DNA from: Paratrimastix pyriformis
Lineage: Eukaryota; Preaxostyla; Paratrimastigidae
Direction: 5' to 3'
Length of the DNA: 64,000 nt
Assembly: GCA_027972325.1 (NCBI GenBank)
Contig: JAPMOS010000005.1
Coordinates: 1 to 64,000, forward strand
Part shown: positions 10,371-31,469 of the stretch, one piece after another
Position numbering within the stretch: the first letter of the stretch is position 1
Layout of the letters: the number at the start of each line of letters is the position of its first letter
The notes under the pieces: model-generated
Told to the model about the DNA's origin: nothing
Database searches by the model: none
What the model saw: the letters and a program-made list of their open reading frames with translations, nothing else
Position numbers and translations under genes: made by a program

Positions 10371-11652
10371 TAACGTGGGAACTTATAACCCGAGAATCGC
10401 CACCAAACCCGGCACAATTGAAATTTGATTTTGGGGTCCTTCCGGGGGCGCACCCCTCGAGGCGTCAGGAGATCCGGAAACCCCAAACCCCAAAGAAACT
10501 CAACGTAGGCCCAGAGAATCCCGGTGAGGGATGGCTGGTCCAGGACCTCGATCAGATGTCGACCTCATTCCGGACCCAACCTGCCCAAATGGCAGCAGAA
10601 CAGAAAAACTAACATGCGGATCTATTGCAACTCGACGTGTTACGTAGAAACATGCAAAAATCACGATGCGGCGCCGAGGTCGGGGGGTGACGCGGCAGGC
10701 AGGCAGGGTTGGGGCAAGGCAATCGCCCCGGCACGGAGGCGGTCATGGCGCCTGGAACAGGACAACACGTGGCCCGTGTCCAAGGGGAGGCATATATTCA
10801 CACCCCCGGGAGAGGTGGGGCGGGACACTGTCAGCTGAGTGGGGTGGGCAGCGGGGCATGGCAGGGCCGCAAAACGCGGAGTCAAAGCGCCGCGGAGGGT
10901 AGGTGCCCCGGGGGGATCCCTCCCACCATGAATCGATGGAACCCCGGAGTCCCGAGGTGAAGGCAAGAACTGGCGTCTCGCCTGCAAAACGCGTCACCTT
11001 TGCCGGGGCGGCGATGGGGTCCCTGATCCGGGGGGGCCACATGAATTCTGGCCCCTGTGCTCTGGGTGTTTCTCCGGGGCGCCTCGGGTGTCCAGGGAAC
11101 TGGAGGGGACCATCAACGGAAGCCACCCGACCAACTGACGCGGACCTCCTCCCTCTGCCACGCCTCGCCGAGACGGGTCAGGGGCCCCGTGGCCAGGAAA
11201 GCGGTTGTGCGCTCGGCGCATGCATGGTCCCGCGGATGGCAACCACAGATCGCGGAAAGACTGTGGACGGGCGTTTGGGATCGAGAGGATTCGTGATGGA
11301 ATGAAGACAGACGGGGTGGTCGAAGATCATCAGTCGACATTTAATGTCGGTGAAATGTTCGGGTTGGACACAGTTCCACTTTCAAAAGATACGCCAACGA
11401 GTTGTGGCCACTCTGCAGGGAGTTCGCCAGTGAAAGGCTCTTCTTGGACGAACAACTTCAACAAACTGGTTTCGATCGAGCCTGGTCGATCGGTTTGGCT
11501 GCAGCCTTCGCCGCGACAGCGGGTAAAACTCGGAGACCCGTCCGGTCTGACGGGCCAATTGGGAGCCCCCAGAGTCGCTCCGAGCTCTGCCGGCGAGGCC
11601 GTTTTTGGTGTCGGGTTTGGTGGCGATTCTCGGGTTACAGGTTCCCACGTTA
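10371..11652. mobile_element. Candidate non-autonomous element with 45-bp inverted repeats
   Basis: The sequence at 10371-10415 recurs inverted at 11608-11652 with 42 of 45 matching bases (shared core CCCGAGAATCGCCACCAAAC). The 1.19 kb between has no convincing gene, and a frame at 11205-11795 runs through the right arm, so it is unlikely to be a transposase. I see no target-site duplication next to the arms. The left arm is 38 bp upstream of the POLA2 ATG and contains TTATAAG on the POLA2 sense strand, so it may carry or supply the promoter. Alternatives are a MITE-like DNA transposon remnant or two oppositely oriented copies of a regulatory element. Confidence 0.5.
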
Positions 11653-12047
11653 GGGTAAGCACTCAAGTGTCATTCAGGCTGATACACAAATTCAAATTCT
11701 CGCAGAGAGCCCGAATGAGAAAACGTTGGGATTCGGTCCCCTCTGTCCCAGTCAGTCAGTCTCGCGTGAATGCAGCCTCGTCGGAGGCTAACTAGAAAGT
11801 CGCAATCGAGAAGAGTTCAGTTTTTACTCCCAATTCCCAACCCCAGTCACTTCATCTTCACAAGCGCTCACCTCATCGCCAGCCGCTCCCACTCCAGCGC
11901 TTGAGGCCCAGCGTCAGGCCTCGATGTAGTGACGAACCGGTGGGCAGCAGCGAGAATACCCGCGAGTGTTTTCTGAGTGACCGGCTCGTTGAACGGACAG
12001 GCGGCCCGAAGGGCACGACACTTTGCACAAAGACCGAAATGAAATCA
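11653..12047. other. Intergenic, no gene seen
   Basis: Between the right inverted-repeat arm and the stop of the Frizzled-like gene. It contains the 3' flank of that minus-strand gene. Open frames are short and unlike any family I know. Confidence 0.5.
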
Positions 12048-12833
12048 TTACAAAAAATTCATCGCCAGTACGGCAAAGAGAAGAATCCCGCTGATGGAGG
12101 CAGTCGAGAGACTCCCACCGGTGCACACATCGGCCGGCCCAACCCCCTCATATGAAGAACAGATTGAGTTTCGCTGCTCTCGGGAACCCCCGCAGGCCTT
12201 CACCTACGGAGAGACACGAGCGATTCACGAGATGAGCATGGGCAACTCATGCGGATTCGCATGCGTGCGCTGGCTGGGCCGTCTGATGTGTGCCCCATTT
12301 TCGGGTTCCGGTTGGCTGTGTTGTGCTGAGTCGGGAGCAAGGGCGGTGGTGATGAGATGGTGGTGTGGTGGTGGTGAGGGTGGCGGTGTGAGTGGGTGGG
12401 GTGGCGGTGGTGAGTGTGGTGGTGAGCGATGGTGTGTGGTGAGCAAGTGTGGTGGTGGTTGGTGGTGGGGGGGACAGACGTAGTTCTCACATGTGGAATG
12501 GCAGAGGTCCAGCCATTGGGCAGGTGCGGAGGAGGAGCATTTTTTGTACGTCCTTCCGCATTGATAGGCCAGGAATGCGTGGATGCAGTCGTTGGACCAG
12601 GTCTGGACACCATTTTGGGAGTTGGTTTGATTTTTGAAAGCTTTCAAACTGTTGGAAACCAAATCTTCCATCAGGACACCATCTGTGATACAGAAAGGAT
12701 AGTTCACAAAGTCCTTGCAAATCTCCGAGACAACCCCCTTGGAGGGCTCCGTGCATGTTCCGGGACAGGTCCCAAGAGTGTTCGCCAAGGCTGGTCCAGC
12801 GAACAGCCCAAGAAGGAAAAGGGCCAACAGCAT
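12048..12833 (-). CDS. Secreted Frizzled-like Cys-rich protein with GPI-type tail
   Basis: Two exons (12833-12480 and 12203-12048) with a 276-nt intron (GTCTGT donor, CCGTAG acceptor) give 169 residues. Residues 1-18 are a clean signal peptide ending ALA-N. The middle has about ten cysteines in a Frizzled-like spacing: ICKDFVNYPFC, DCIHAFLAYQCGRTYKKC and LDLCHSTCENY, continued by VKACGG after the splice. The C-terminus ends in a small-residue segment plus a hydrophobic stretch (SISGILLFAVLAMNFL) with no basic tail, as in GPI-anchor signals. It is therefore probably an extracellular, membrane-anchored ligand-binding or adhesion protein. The CRD match is by cysteine pattern and could be another disulfide-rich fold. 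The intron is a GTGGTG-type microsatellite. Its ATG overlaps that of the divergent BET1-like gene. Confidence 0.75.
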
Positions 12834-12900
12834 GCTTAGCCTTCAGAAAAGAGGGAACAGACGCTATCTTTCCAGGATGCGAAAGCTCTCTGCCGACGAT
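12800..12900. promoter_or_regulatory. Bidirectional start region with overlapping ATGs
   Basis: The palindrome CATG at 12831-12834 holds the minus-strand ATG of the Frizzled-like gene (12833) and an in-frame plus-strand ATG of the BET1-like gene (12832). If the plus gene uses its next ATG (about 12880) the two starts are about 45 bp apart. Either way the 5' ends must overlap or share one minimal promoter. Confidence 0.6.
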
Positions 12901-13301
12901 TATCTCCGCCAAAATGAGGAGGGAGTTGATCAACTCACATCTAAAATATCCCGCCTCAAGAGTGTCTGTTCCTCCGTCGTTGGTTTAAGGATAGATCATC
13001 CCACATGTGCGTTCGTACACAGGACGTCCAGGCAATTGGAACGGAGCTCGATACTCACCTCTCGATTCTCGATCGGACAGTCTGTTAACCATCTTCGTCC
13101 TCTTCCAAAGCCTTCCTCCGGCACCAGAACGCCAATGCCCGGTCCGCCCAGGGAGGTCTCGGCGAGTCTGGCTCTGCCTTGGATCGCCTGGTGCACATGG
13201 AAAAGAACAAGAAGATCTTCTGGTTCATTATTTGTTTGGTCCTTCTCGTCCTCTTTGCCGTTTACCTGCGGCTGCGGTCGGGATCTCCAAAACAAGCGTG
13301 A
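12832..13301 (+). CDS. BET1-like SNARE (Qc type)
   Basis: Exon 1 encodes LRQNEEGVDQLTSKISRLKS. After a GTCTGT intron exon 2 encodes DVQAIGTELDTHLSILDRT. The last exon encodes a charged linker ending MEKNKKIFW followed by a single hydrophobic segment FIICLVLLVLFAVYL, TGA at 13299. This is the short N-terminus, one SNARE heptad helix and C-terminal anchor layout of BET1, which acts in ER-Golgi vesicle fusion. The exon 2 to 3 boundary (GTCTGT...CCAAAG) does not keep phase as I read it, so that join is uncertain by one base or uses a site I missed. Start may be the ATG at 12832 or the one at about 12880. Confidence 0.75.
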
Positions 13302-13587
13302 GTGTCGCTAAGAAAAGCTCCGCCTCTTTCTTCTTCCTCCTCCTTCTCTCCATCCGGACACCGAAACCCACAAGACGGCCCAGAAACACGCACTCGTCGG
13401 GGCTGGGCTGGGAGGGAAAAGATCATACAAAAGTAGCGGCAGCAGCAGCAGCGAGACGGCAAAGAGAATATTTCCCCCCAAAAAGAATCGAAACGAAGGA
13501 GGGGGCCGAGGGAGGGCCCACACTCCCCAAGTCCCTGTCCTCCGCATGCCGTTGCGATTGCCGCGTTGGAACATCGCGTTCGCATCA

Positions 13588-14893
13588 TCAGCGAGGACCG
13601 ATGCTCGAGAGGAGGATGGAACGGGTGGGACCCGACTTGCACGAAGCACTCGAGGGCTTGAATACCTATAAAGAGAAGAGCGCAAAAGCGCGTGAAAATG
13701 AAGCATTTGACGGGAGCGAGCGCGTGTGTGGACCTTGGTGGGGGCGGCCTTCTTCGGGGCCGGACGGGGCGGCTCTGGGGTGTACTCGGGGAATTTGTTG
13801 AAAGCTCCCGCTTTGCCCGAACGGGATGGGCTGCTGGGAACAAAAGGTTTCACGGCGGCCGCTTTGGGCTTGGCGGCCGGGGCGGCCCGGGTGGCGGCCT
13901 TGGGGTCTGGCTGAAAAACGGCGTTGTGATCAAAGACCAGCCCGGTCTTCGACATGCTGTTGAAGGGCTTGACCGGGGCCGCTGGCTTGACCTTGGGCTG
14001 TGGGGCAGTGTGATGATGGATGGACTGACCGAAAGCGAAACACGGACCGGGCGAGGCATATAAGGATCGGTGCTGTGCTCGAACTCTTTGTGGGAAAGCA
14101 AAGTCCCTGGGGTGCCGTAGCTTCCCCGCTTGGCGGGGCTTGAGGGAACAAAGCCGCGCTTTCCAACTTGCTCTGGTGGCCTGCGCTGGGCCTGGCGGGG
14201 AGGTTCCGGAACGTGGGCCGGGGGAGGGGAGAGGGTGCCGTACATGCTCCCTTGGCCAGAACTGATCAACGTGCGACGCGGGTTTCGGAGGTTGAATTTG
14301 TGGAAGGAAAAAATGTGCAAGGACAGACGATTGTTTCGGGGGGCTCGAGGGAACCCAGGGCTTGGAAGCCACAGGCGGATGCTTTTTCCTGGCTTCTGCA
14401 CGCTGCTGGCGTTCCAAGGCCGACGAGTCAACATACTTATCGCCCTACAAAAAGCAAAAAAAACGAAAAGTGTCTGTGGCTGAAAAAACAAAAAGTAAGC
14501 TCGCAAACCACAAAGAGTGGATTGAAGGCCTTCTCCAACGTGACATCCTTCGTCTTTCCCTTCTTGGCTGAAGAGCAGTGTGAGTATAAAAAAAAAATAA
14601 GACAAGCAAAGAGGGCAGACGCGGATTGGTCAGGAATTGTTTGCCTTTGTAACGATCATCGAGGCCTTTTTAGAAATAACAAAACCGTCACAAATGCCAC
14701 TTTGGGATATATTTGTGAGACAGACTCTGCTTTTGAGTATAGGGGTCGCCAATTGTGATGAAAGCAGGTTCCCCGAACGAACCGAACTTATCGAGGCCTA
14801 TGCCAGAAGAGTGAAGAAAAGAATGGTGAATGGAAGCGTTTTGATCGGCAGACTGCGCAGGCTAGCCTCCTTACCACCACCAATCTTGCTCAT
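13588..14893 (-). CDS. CFAP96: Cilia- and flagella-associated protein 96 family
   Basis: About eight small exons starting at ATG 14893. The assembled N-terminus, MSKIGGGLDKFGSFGEPAF then ITIGDPYT, matches the start of the C4orf47/CFAP96 (DUF4586) family. It is followed by NPLFVGDKYVD, PWVPSSPPK, GSMYGTL, RGFVPSSPAKRGSYGTPG, EFEHSTDPYM, PFVPSSPSRSGKAG and a final FKPSSASCKSGPTRSIL before TGA at 13588. The repeated F-x-PSSP-x-K motif and order are those of the family, whose members localise to flagellar or centriolar microtubules. Donors seen are GTAAGG, GTCTGT, GTCTGC, GTTTGC, GTCTGT, GTCCGT and GTCCAC. The human protein is longer at the C-terminus, so a further 3' exon is possible. Bases 13302-13587 are the convergent 3' flank shared with BET1. 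Confidence 0.85.
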
Positions 14894-14897
14894 TGTT

Positions 14898-15127
14898 TCA
14901 ATTTTTCTCAACGGCCGAAACCACAGGGGTTAAAGCCGCCACTGGTTTTCTGACTTTGGTTGATGGGGGGTCTTCGGGGGATGCAAATCCGGAGAAAAGA
15001 TCTCCGAAACCGGAGAGTCGGGCGAACCAGGGCGCCACCTTCTTCAACGAGGGCATTCTGGCGATGGAGCCTTGTCAAAAAGACACATCACAACCACAAT
15101 ACCGGGGTTATCTTCATGCGCAGGCAT
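14898..15127 (-). CDS. Small 65-aa protein or upstream ORF of CFAP96
   Basis: ATG at 15127, one 32-nt intron (GTATTG to GACAAG), stop TGA at 14898. The product begins MPAHEDNPGSIARMPSLKK, contains APWFARLSGFGDLFSGFA, and ends in a disordered Pro/Val-rich tail. The stop lies 4 nt before the CFAP96 ATG on the same strand. It could be an independent micro-gene on a dicistronic transcript, a regulatory upstream ORF, or a chance frame. I recognise no family. Confidence 0.45.
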
Positions 15128-15297
15128 CTTGGAAGGTTATTTGTGTTTCGTTTGCTGGGGCCGAAAATCAGATGGCAGCCCCGATGCAGCAAGAGGTGAC
15201 AGATGCCGCACATCTCCAACAACCGCCGGCACTCCCGAGTCCTCTCCCCACAGAAGTCACTCACCTTTTTCTTTGTTTCGAATTGTTTTACTAAATC

Positions 15298-18090
15298 ATG
15301 GACCTTTTGCCTCAGGAACCTTCAATTTTCCCCGGTTTCGTCATTCTTGAGGATCAACCTCTTCCACCCGAGGGGGTCCCGAACGCACGATCATTGACGG
15401 GCGTCGGTGCGAGCTCACGCCTCCGTCTGTTTCACTGCGGACCCGAAGAATCACAAAAACTCCTCCACAATTTTTCGTTGTTCTTCAGGGAGACGTTCGG
15501 TTTGCGTGTACCGTGGCCGACGAAAATCGATCGTGGAGCATACCGTTTTTTTCCCGACCATTTCCGCCCTGGCCATGGAGAATGTCCTCCGGTCCGCCAA
15601 CCCACGAGCACTTCATCACATGTCGTGTTTCATCCACACCCACCCACCCACCCACCCAGCTACTGTGAGTTCCGATGCCGCTTCCGGAGGGACCCAGCCC
15701 CCGAAGAGCTGCCCTTGGATTACTCGCGTGCTCTCGAGTTGCTCATGGCGGCAAATTACCTCGAGATCGACAATATGGTCTTTTCCCCTTTTGGCCTTCT
15801 CTTTCCAATGGGGTTTCGTTTTGGGGGACCTGCAGGTCAATTTTCTGGCCAAGTTTGTGGCTGACAACTTCCCGCCCGATGAGATCCTGGAAGACCTCCC
15901 TTCACACCTCATTGATGACATTATGTGTCCGTCCCCTCCCATTTCGCAAGCCGTCCACGCCCGCCGCATACCGCATGCCCACCCTGGTGCACTTTTCCCT
16001 TGCTAGTTCACGCTCCCCTCGAAAATCTTGTCGGCAGCCAATTGATGAACGAAGATCGATGGAAGCGCGTCGTCTTGCGCCGCTGGGGTGTTCCGAAAGC
16101 CGAGGGTGGTTCATCCCCTCAACCGAGCCCAGGACCCTCTCCGACCCCGCTCCTCAGTACCCCTGTCCCCGGAAGTCCAGCGTCGCCTTTGCCAGTTTCG
16201 CCTGCTGCTCAGGTCCGGCTGTAGCAATGGCACGTGCCTCAGCAGCTGACACTTTTGTGCCTGAAGAACCCAATTTTGCAGCGCACGCTCCAGTTTGCCG
16301 ATTTTGAATGTCCTCCCAACTTCTGGAGGGAAACCTACTTGCAAAAGGTGCTCCAAGACGAGATTGTTGCACTCTCCCCGACTGCTTCCCCCGGGACGGT
16401 TCGACAGCTCTTCAGTCTGTTTGACCCTTCGGCTCCCTTTTTCATCGAGAGCACAATCTGTTTCAACAGCGCTGATGCGACTTGTGAAAAATGACATTCG
16501 CGAATTGATCCTCCGCAATTCCTCGGTCCCTCTTGCCGTATCCTTGAGTACTCTCGCCCTTGTTGGCCATCTGCCACTCTTGGAGCAGTTGGACGTTTCG
16601 AAAGTTGGCATCGGGCCAGAGGGTTGCCAGAATATTGCTCTTGCGATCCGATGCCACGCGCACCTGACTCGGTTTGTGCCTGCCTTCGTCTCCCTCCTTT
16701 CCTCACCTCTTCACCCCTCCCTCACCTCCTCCCTCCACCCCTCCCTCCTCCCTCCTCACACCTCCCTCCACCTCCTCAGTCCTCCCTCCCTCAGTCCTCC
16801 CTCCCTCAGTCCTCCCTCCCTCAGTCCTCCCTCCCTCAGTCCTCCCTCCCTCAGTCCTCCCTCAGTCCTCCCTCAGTCCTCCTCTTCCTCCTCTCGCTGC
16901 GGCTCTCATCATACACCTGCTTGCGCGCAGGCTCAACCTTGGGAATAACAAAATTCGCCAAGAGGGAATTGAAGCTATCGGTAGGATGCTTCGCGAGACC
17001 GTCAATTTGGCCGTTCTGCAGCTGGGCCACAATGCCCTGGGGCCCACTGGAGCTTCCGTCTTGGCTCAAGCTCTTCAGGAAAACACTTCTGTTGTGAAAG
17101 TCTGCCCCCCTCATCTCTCAACTGCCTTCCGACCTTTCGCTATCGAAGCTCTCTCTCGGCTATAACCAGATCCGTGCCCAAGGAGCCTCCGCCATTGCCG
17201 AAGCCCTCAAAGTGAACACAACTCTCACCGCCCTCGATATCGGTCTGTAGTACCACGGTTGGCCCCCCGGATACATGCTCTTGGTTTTGACGACACTAGC
17301 CAACAATTACATCGGCGACGAAGGAGGCCTGGCAATTGCCCGGGCGATGCAAACCAATCAGACTGTCGCGCTCATCAGACTGTGGGATGCCAGCATGACC
17401 ACCGAAGGAGGGAGGGCGATTGTTGCTGCACTTCAAGGTCGGTCTGACCCCTTTTGCCATATTCGGTCAAACGGCCCACCACCACCGTCCCCACCACTAC
17501 CACTACCACCTGGCCTCCTTCCACGAACGAATGCAGACAATATCTCCCTGACGGACGTGTCGATGGGGCGCGGCTCTTTGGACCGCGAGTCACGACAACT
17601 GTTGAGTGAAGTTCTCCAGCGGAACACCTACGTCGAAGAAGCCCCCCCGCCAATCGGTGACGACGAGGTGGAAAGACGGAGAGAATACGAACGCGACCTC
17701 CTCTACGGCTCTGATACCGTGTTCAGCGACGAGTGGTGCCTGATTGATGAGCAATGGTTTGCAGGTGTGTGTGGCCGTGTTGTCGCTCACTCTCTCTGAG
17801 GATAGGTTGGCTTGTTGGCGCGAGTTTGTTGCCAAAGGCTCTCGCAAACCACCGCCAGGCCCCATCACCAATTGGCGATTGGTCAACGAAGACGGCACCC
17901 CCAAGTGTGTTTTTTTCCGTCGTTTTTTTTGAGATTTCATTTTGTTCATAGGGCGGGCCTGGAGAAACTCTACGACTACCGTGGCGTCAGCCCTGCTGTC
18001 TGGAAGCTTTTTTTCGACATCTACGGGGGCGGTCCGGTGATTCGCAAACGTCGGATCGATCTGTACGCGGGCGACACAGAGGAAGGATGA
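15298..18090 (+). CDS. Elongin-C/BTB + F-box-like + LRR + DUSP multidomain protein
   Basis: About twelve exons from ATG 15298 to TGA 18088. Parts in order: an elongin-C/SKP1-fold region ending RALELLMAANYLEID (about 15385-15780); an F-box-like segment with LPSHLIDDIM and RWKRVVLRRWG (15840-16110); an elongin-A-like piece NFWRETYLQKVL (about 16317-16355); leucine-rich repeats of ribonuclease-inhibitor type, including LNLGNNKIRQEGIEAIGRML and LSLGYNQIRAQGASAIAEAL (16470-17430); and a C-terminal DUSP domain with PGPITNWRLV, DYRGVSPAVWK and YGGGPVIRKR (about 17720-18085). The first parts suggest cullin-RING ligase assembly, the LRR substrate choice, and the DUSP a module usual in ubiquitin proteases. 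Donors include GTGCGA, GTCGTG, GTCTTT, GTCCGT, GTCCGG, GTCTGC and GTCTGT. The exon boundary near 16390-16472 is not settled. I know of no described protein with this order. Confidence 0.8.
16735..16895. repeat. TCCCTCAG / CCTCC repeat in an LRR-gene intron
   Basis: About a dozen TCCCTCAGTCC-type units within the intron that starts after HAHLTR (about 16670) and ends before LNLGNNKIR (about 16931). Each unit contains CAG, so it offers many alternative acceptor sites. Confidence 0.8.
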
Positions 18091-18277
18091 AATAACCTAG
18101 TAAAAAAACGAATGGGCTGTCCCGGATTGTTTTTTGTGTCGTTGTGAAAAATGAGATGATGAAATAGAAGCAAACGCCGGAGAGAGAGAAACTTCAGGAT
18201 CGAAGAAGGAGAACTCGCAGTCGAGTGATTGGCTGCGATCAGAGGGCTCGTCCCCGGTGTTCGCTTCATTTTTCAGA

Positions 18278-18713
18278 ATGCAGACCATCAAGCGCAGCTC
18301 CCGTGTCGCTGCTGAGCGTGCCTCTATGGAAACCTCTGTGCGTGAGTGGATCTTCGCCAACATGGGCATTTCCACCTCTCTGGACGGCCTTCGCGACGGT
18401 GTCATTCTTTGCAGTTCGTGTTTCGTTGTTCTCTTGGGATAGGCTGAATTAATTGGATTTTTTCCCCCTCTCCAATAGAGCTTGCGAACAAGCTCAAGGC
18501 TGGTTCCGTTACTGGCATTGATGAGCATCCTTCTCCTTTCAAGGCGCAGGAGAACGTCAGCAAGTTTATCGCCGCTGCCCGTGCGATGCACGTGGATCCC
18601 TCCCTTCTTCCTGAGCCAGCCAATGTTGCCGTCAACCCCAACCCTCTTGCCTTGGCCCAACTGCTCAAGACTCTTGATGCCCTCACCAAGCTCTTCCCGT
18701 CCGTTTTCTCGGG
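18278..18713 (+). CDS. Calponin-homology (transgelin-type) domain
   Basis: ATG at 18278 preceded by TTTTTCAG. A 66-nt intron (GTTCGT to CAATAG) joins LRDGVILC to KLANKLKAGSVTG, the signature of a type-3 calponin homology domain. PFKAQENVSKFIAAARAM and LLKTLDALTKLFPSVFS follow, so the domain is complete at about 140 residues. Such domains bind actin or signalling partners. No stop closes it: a GTGGCC donor at 18714 and TTTTTCAG acceptor at 18802 lead in frame into ribosomal protein L7. If that intron were retained the frame would end at TGA 18850. See the finding on the CH-L7 junction. Confidence 0.85.
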
Positions 18714-18802
18714 GTGGCCTTGCTCGGTGTGCACTTCTTCCATCAAAACGGAACCAAGGAAAGCAAATCGCGCTCTGTTCTTTCTGTGTCTGTGTTTTTC
18801 AG

Positions 18803-20082
18803 GATTGCCCAGGGCCCCGCTGCCGCTGCCGCTGCCCTGCCCGTCCCTGTGACTTTCAAGCGCAAGATGGAGGCCACCCTGAAGGCTCAGAAGCACTACA
18901 ACGCGGCTGTGGCCAAGAAGCGCGAGGCTCGGGCGCTGCTCCGGGTGCAGACCCAGGAGAAGATCGCCAAGCACGCCCGCGAGATCCGCGCCGCCGAGCA
19001 GGTCCGCCCGCTGCCCATCCGACCCCGGAGCTCTCATTCTCCTTCCCCTTCGCCGCCTTTGCGCACCGGCAGGACGTGGCCGCGAAGAAGGAGCAGGCCA
19101 AGGCGACCGGTGGCTTCTATGCCGAGCCTGAGCCCAAGGTGGCCTTCGTCATCCGGTCCGTATCCCCCCCCCCCCCCCCCCGACGGGGACTCGGCCCTTC
19201 CGTGTGGTTTTGGCAACACGGCCATGTCATTTGATTCTTCTTCTTCCTTTTGGCCAGCCTGCGCGGTGTCAACCAGCTGGACCCCAAGTCCCGCAAGATC
19301 CTGTCTGTCTCCTGCACAGCCTCCTCTCCAGCCACAGGGGGTTTGGTGACGGGGCCCCTCATCCCGCCGCCTCCGCGTCCCCGTCCACAGCCAGCTGCTG
19401 CGTCTGCGGCAGATCAACAACGGTGTCTTCGTGAAGCTCAACAAGGCGACCTCGACCATGCTGAAGCTTGTCGAGCCCCACGTGGCCTACGGATACCCCA
19501 ACCTGAAGACCATCCGCGAGCTCGTCTACAAGCGGCTCTACCTCAAGGTCGCCCGCCCTCGCCCGGTGGATGCGCCTCTGCGTGTTGGGTGGCTCGCTTG
19601 ACCTGACCCCGACCCCCGGCTCCACCCCATACCCCACCCGGCCTGGCAGATCAACAAGCAGCGCATCCCGCTGAACGACAACCAGCAGGTCTCCCAGCTG
19701 CTGGGCCGGTTCGGCATCACCTGCGTGGAGGACCTCATCCACGAGATCGCCATCTGCGGCCCCAACTTCACCCACGTCTGTGTCCTGCCCCCCCGGTCGT
19801 TCTGCCTGTTCTGCTCCTGATTGCTCTGCCCCCGTCCCCCCGTTTGTCTGCCTGCCCCGCCCCCCCTGGTTGGTTCCGACGGCCCCCCCCCCCCCCCCCC
19901 CCCCCCCTCATCGGACCTCGTGCCCTCCTCCCCTCCGCCTGCAGGCCGCCAACGCCATGTGGCCCTTCAAGCTGAACAGCCCCCGGGGTGGCTTCGTCAA
20001 GAAGCTCACCCACTTCGCCGAGGGCGGCGACGCGGGCAACCGTGCCGAGTACATGTCGGCCCTCATCCGCCGCATGATGTAA
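18803..20082 (+). CDS. RPL7: Large ribosomal subunit protein L7 (uL30)
   Basis: Exons join to [125 protein letters not shown] and [12 protein letters not shown], ending LIRRMM, TAA 20080. This is the full eukaryotic L7 body. Introns begin at 19002 (GTCCGC), 19156 (GTCCGT) and 19303 (GTCTGT); later ones start GTCGCC and GTCTGT. Normal L7 has its own short N-terminus. Here no ATG lies in frame between the upstream CH exon and ATG 18867, which would remove the conserved VPVTFKRK. The L7 start is therefore either in the CH exon (a fusion), at 18867, or supplied by trans-splicing at 18802. Two introns contain C runs (19159-19174 and 19885-19908). Confidence 0.92.
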
Positions 20083-20306
20083 GCGCCCCTCCTCGTGCCC
20101 GCCGCACCGCCCAGCAACAGCCGCCGCACCCGACCACCGACCCCTCTTTTCGCGCGCCCGTTGTGAATAGACGGCCCCACGCTCCCGGCTCTGTCCTGGC
20201 TCTTGGGCATGGATGTGAAAGCGTGTGAAAGGGTCTTTTCGGAGCCGCGAGGGGCGTCAGCGAGGCCGACAATGGGAACAATGCGAATCGTTGTCGGGGC
20301 TTCCGA

Positions 20307-31432
<11,126 letters not shown>

Positions 31433-31469
31433 TATTTCAAATAATGTCTCCAGAACCCATCAGGGTGAT
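31433..31469. promoter_or_regulatory. 37-bp divergent intergenic spacer with an upstream ORF
   Basis: Only 37 bp separate the inferred minus-strand start of the PHD-EVE gene (31432) from the plus-strand ATG of the WD40 gene (31470). On the plus strand a nine-codon ORF starts at ATG 31444 and its TGA overlaps the main start as ATGA. Transcripts in both directions must start inside or beyond the opposite coding region unless true starts lie further in. Confidence 0.5.

Noticed and set aside
11205-11795. Plus-strand frame of about 196 codons
   Set aside because: It crosses an inverted-repeat arm, has no family resemblance and no supporting splice structure.
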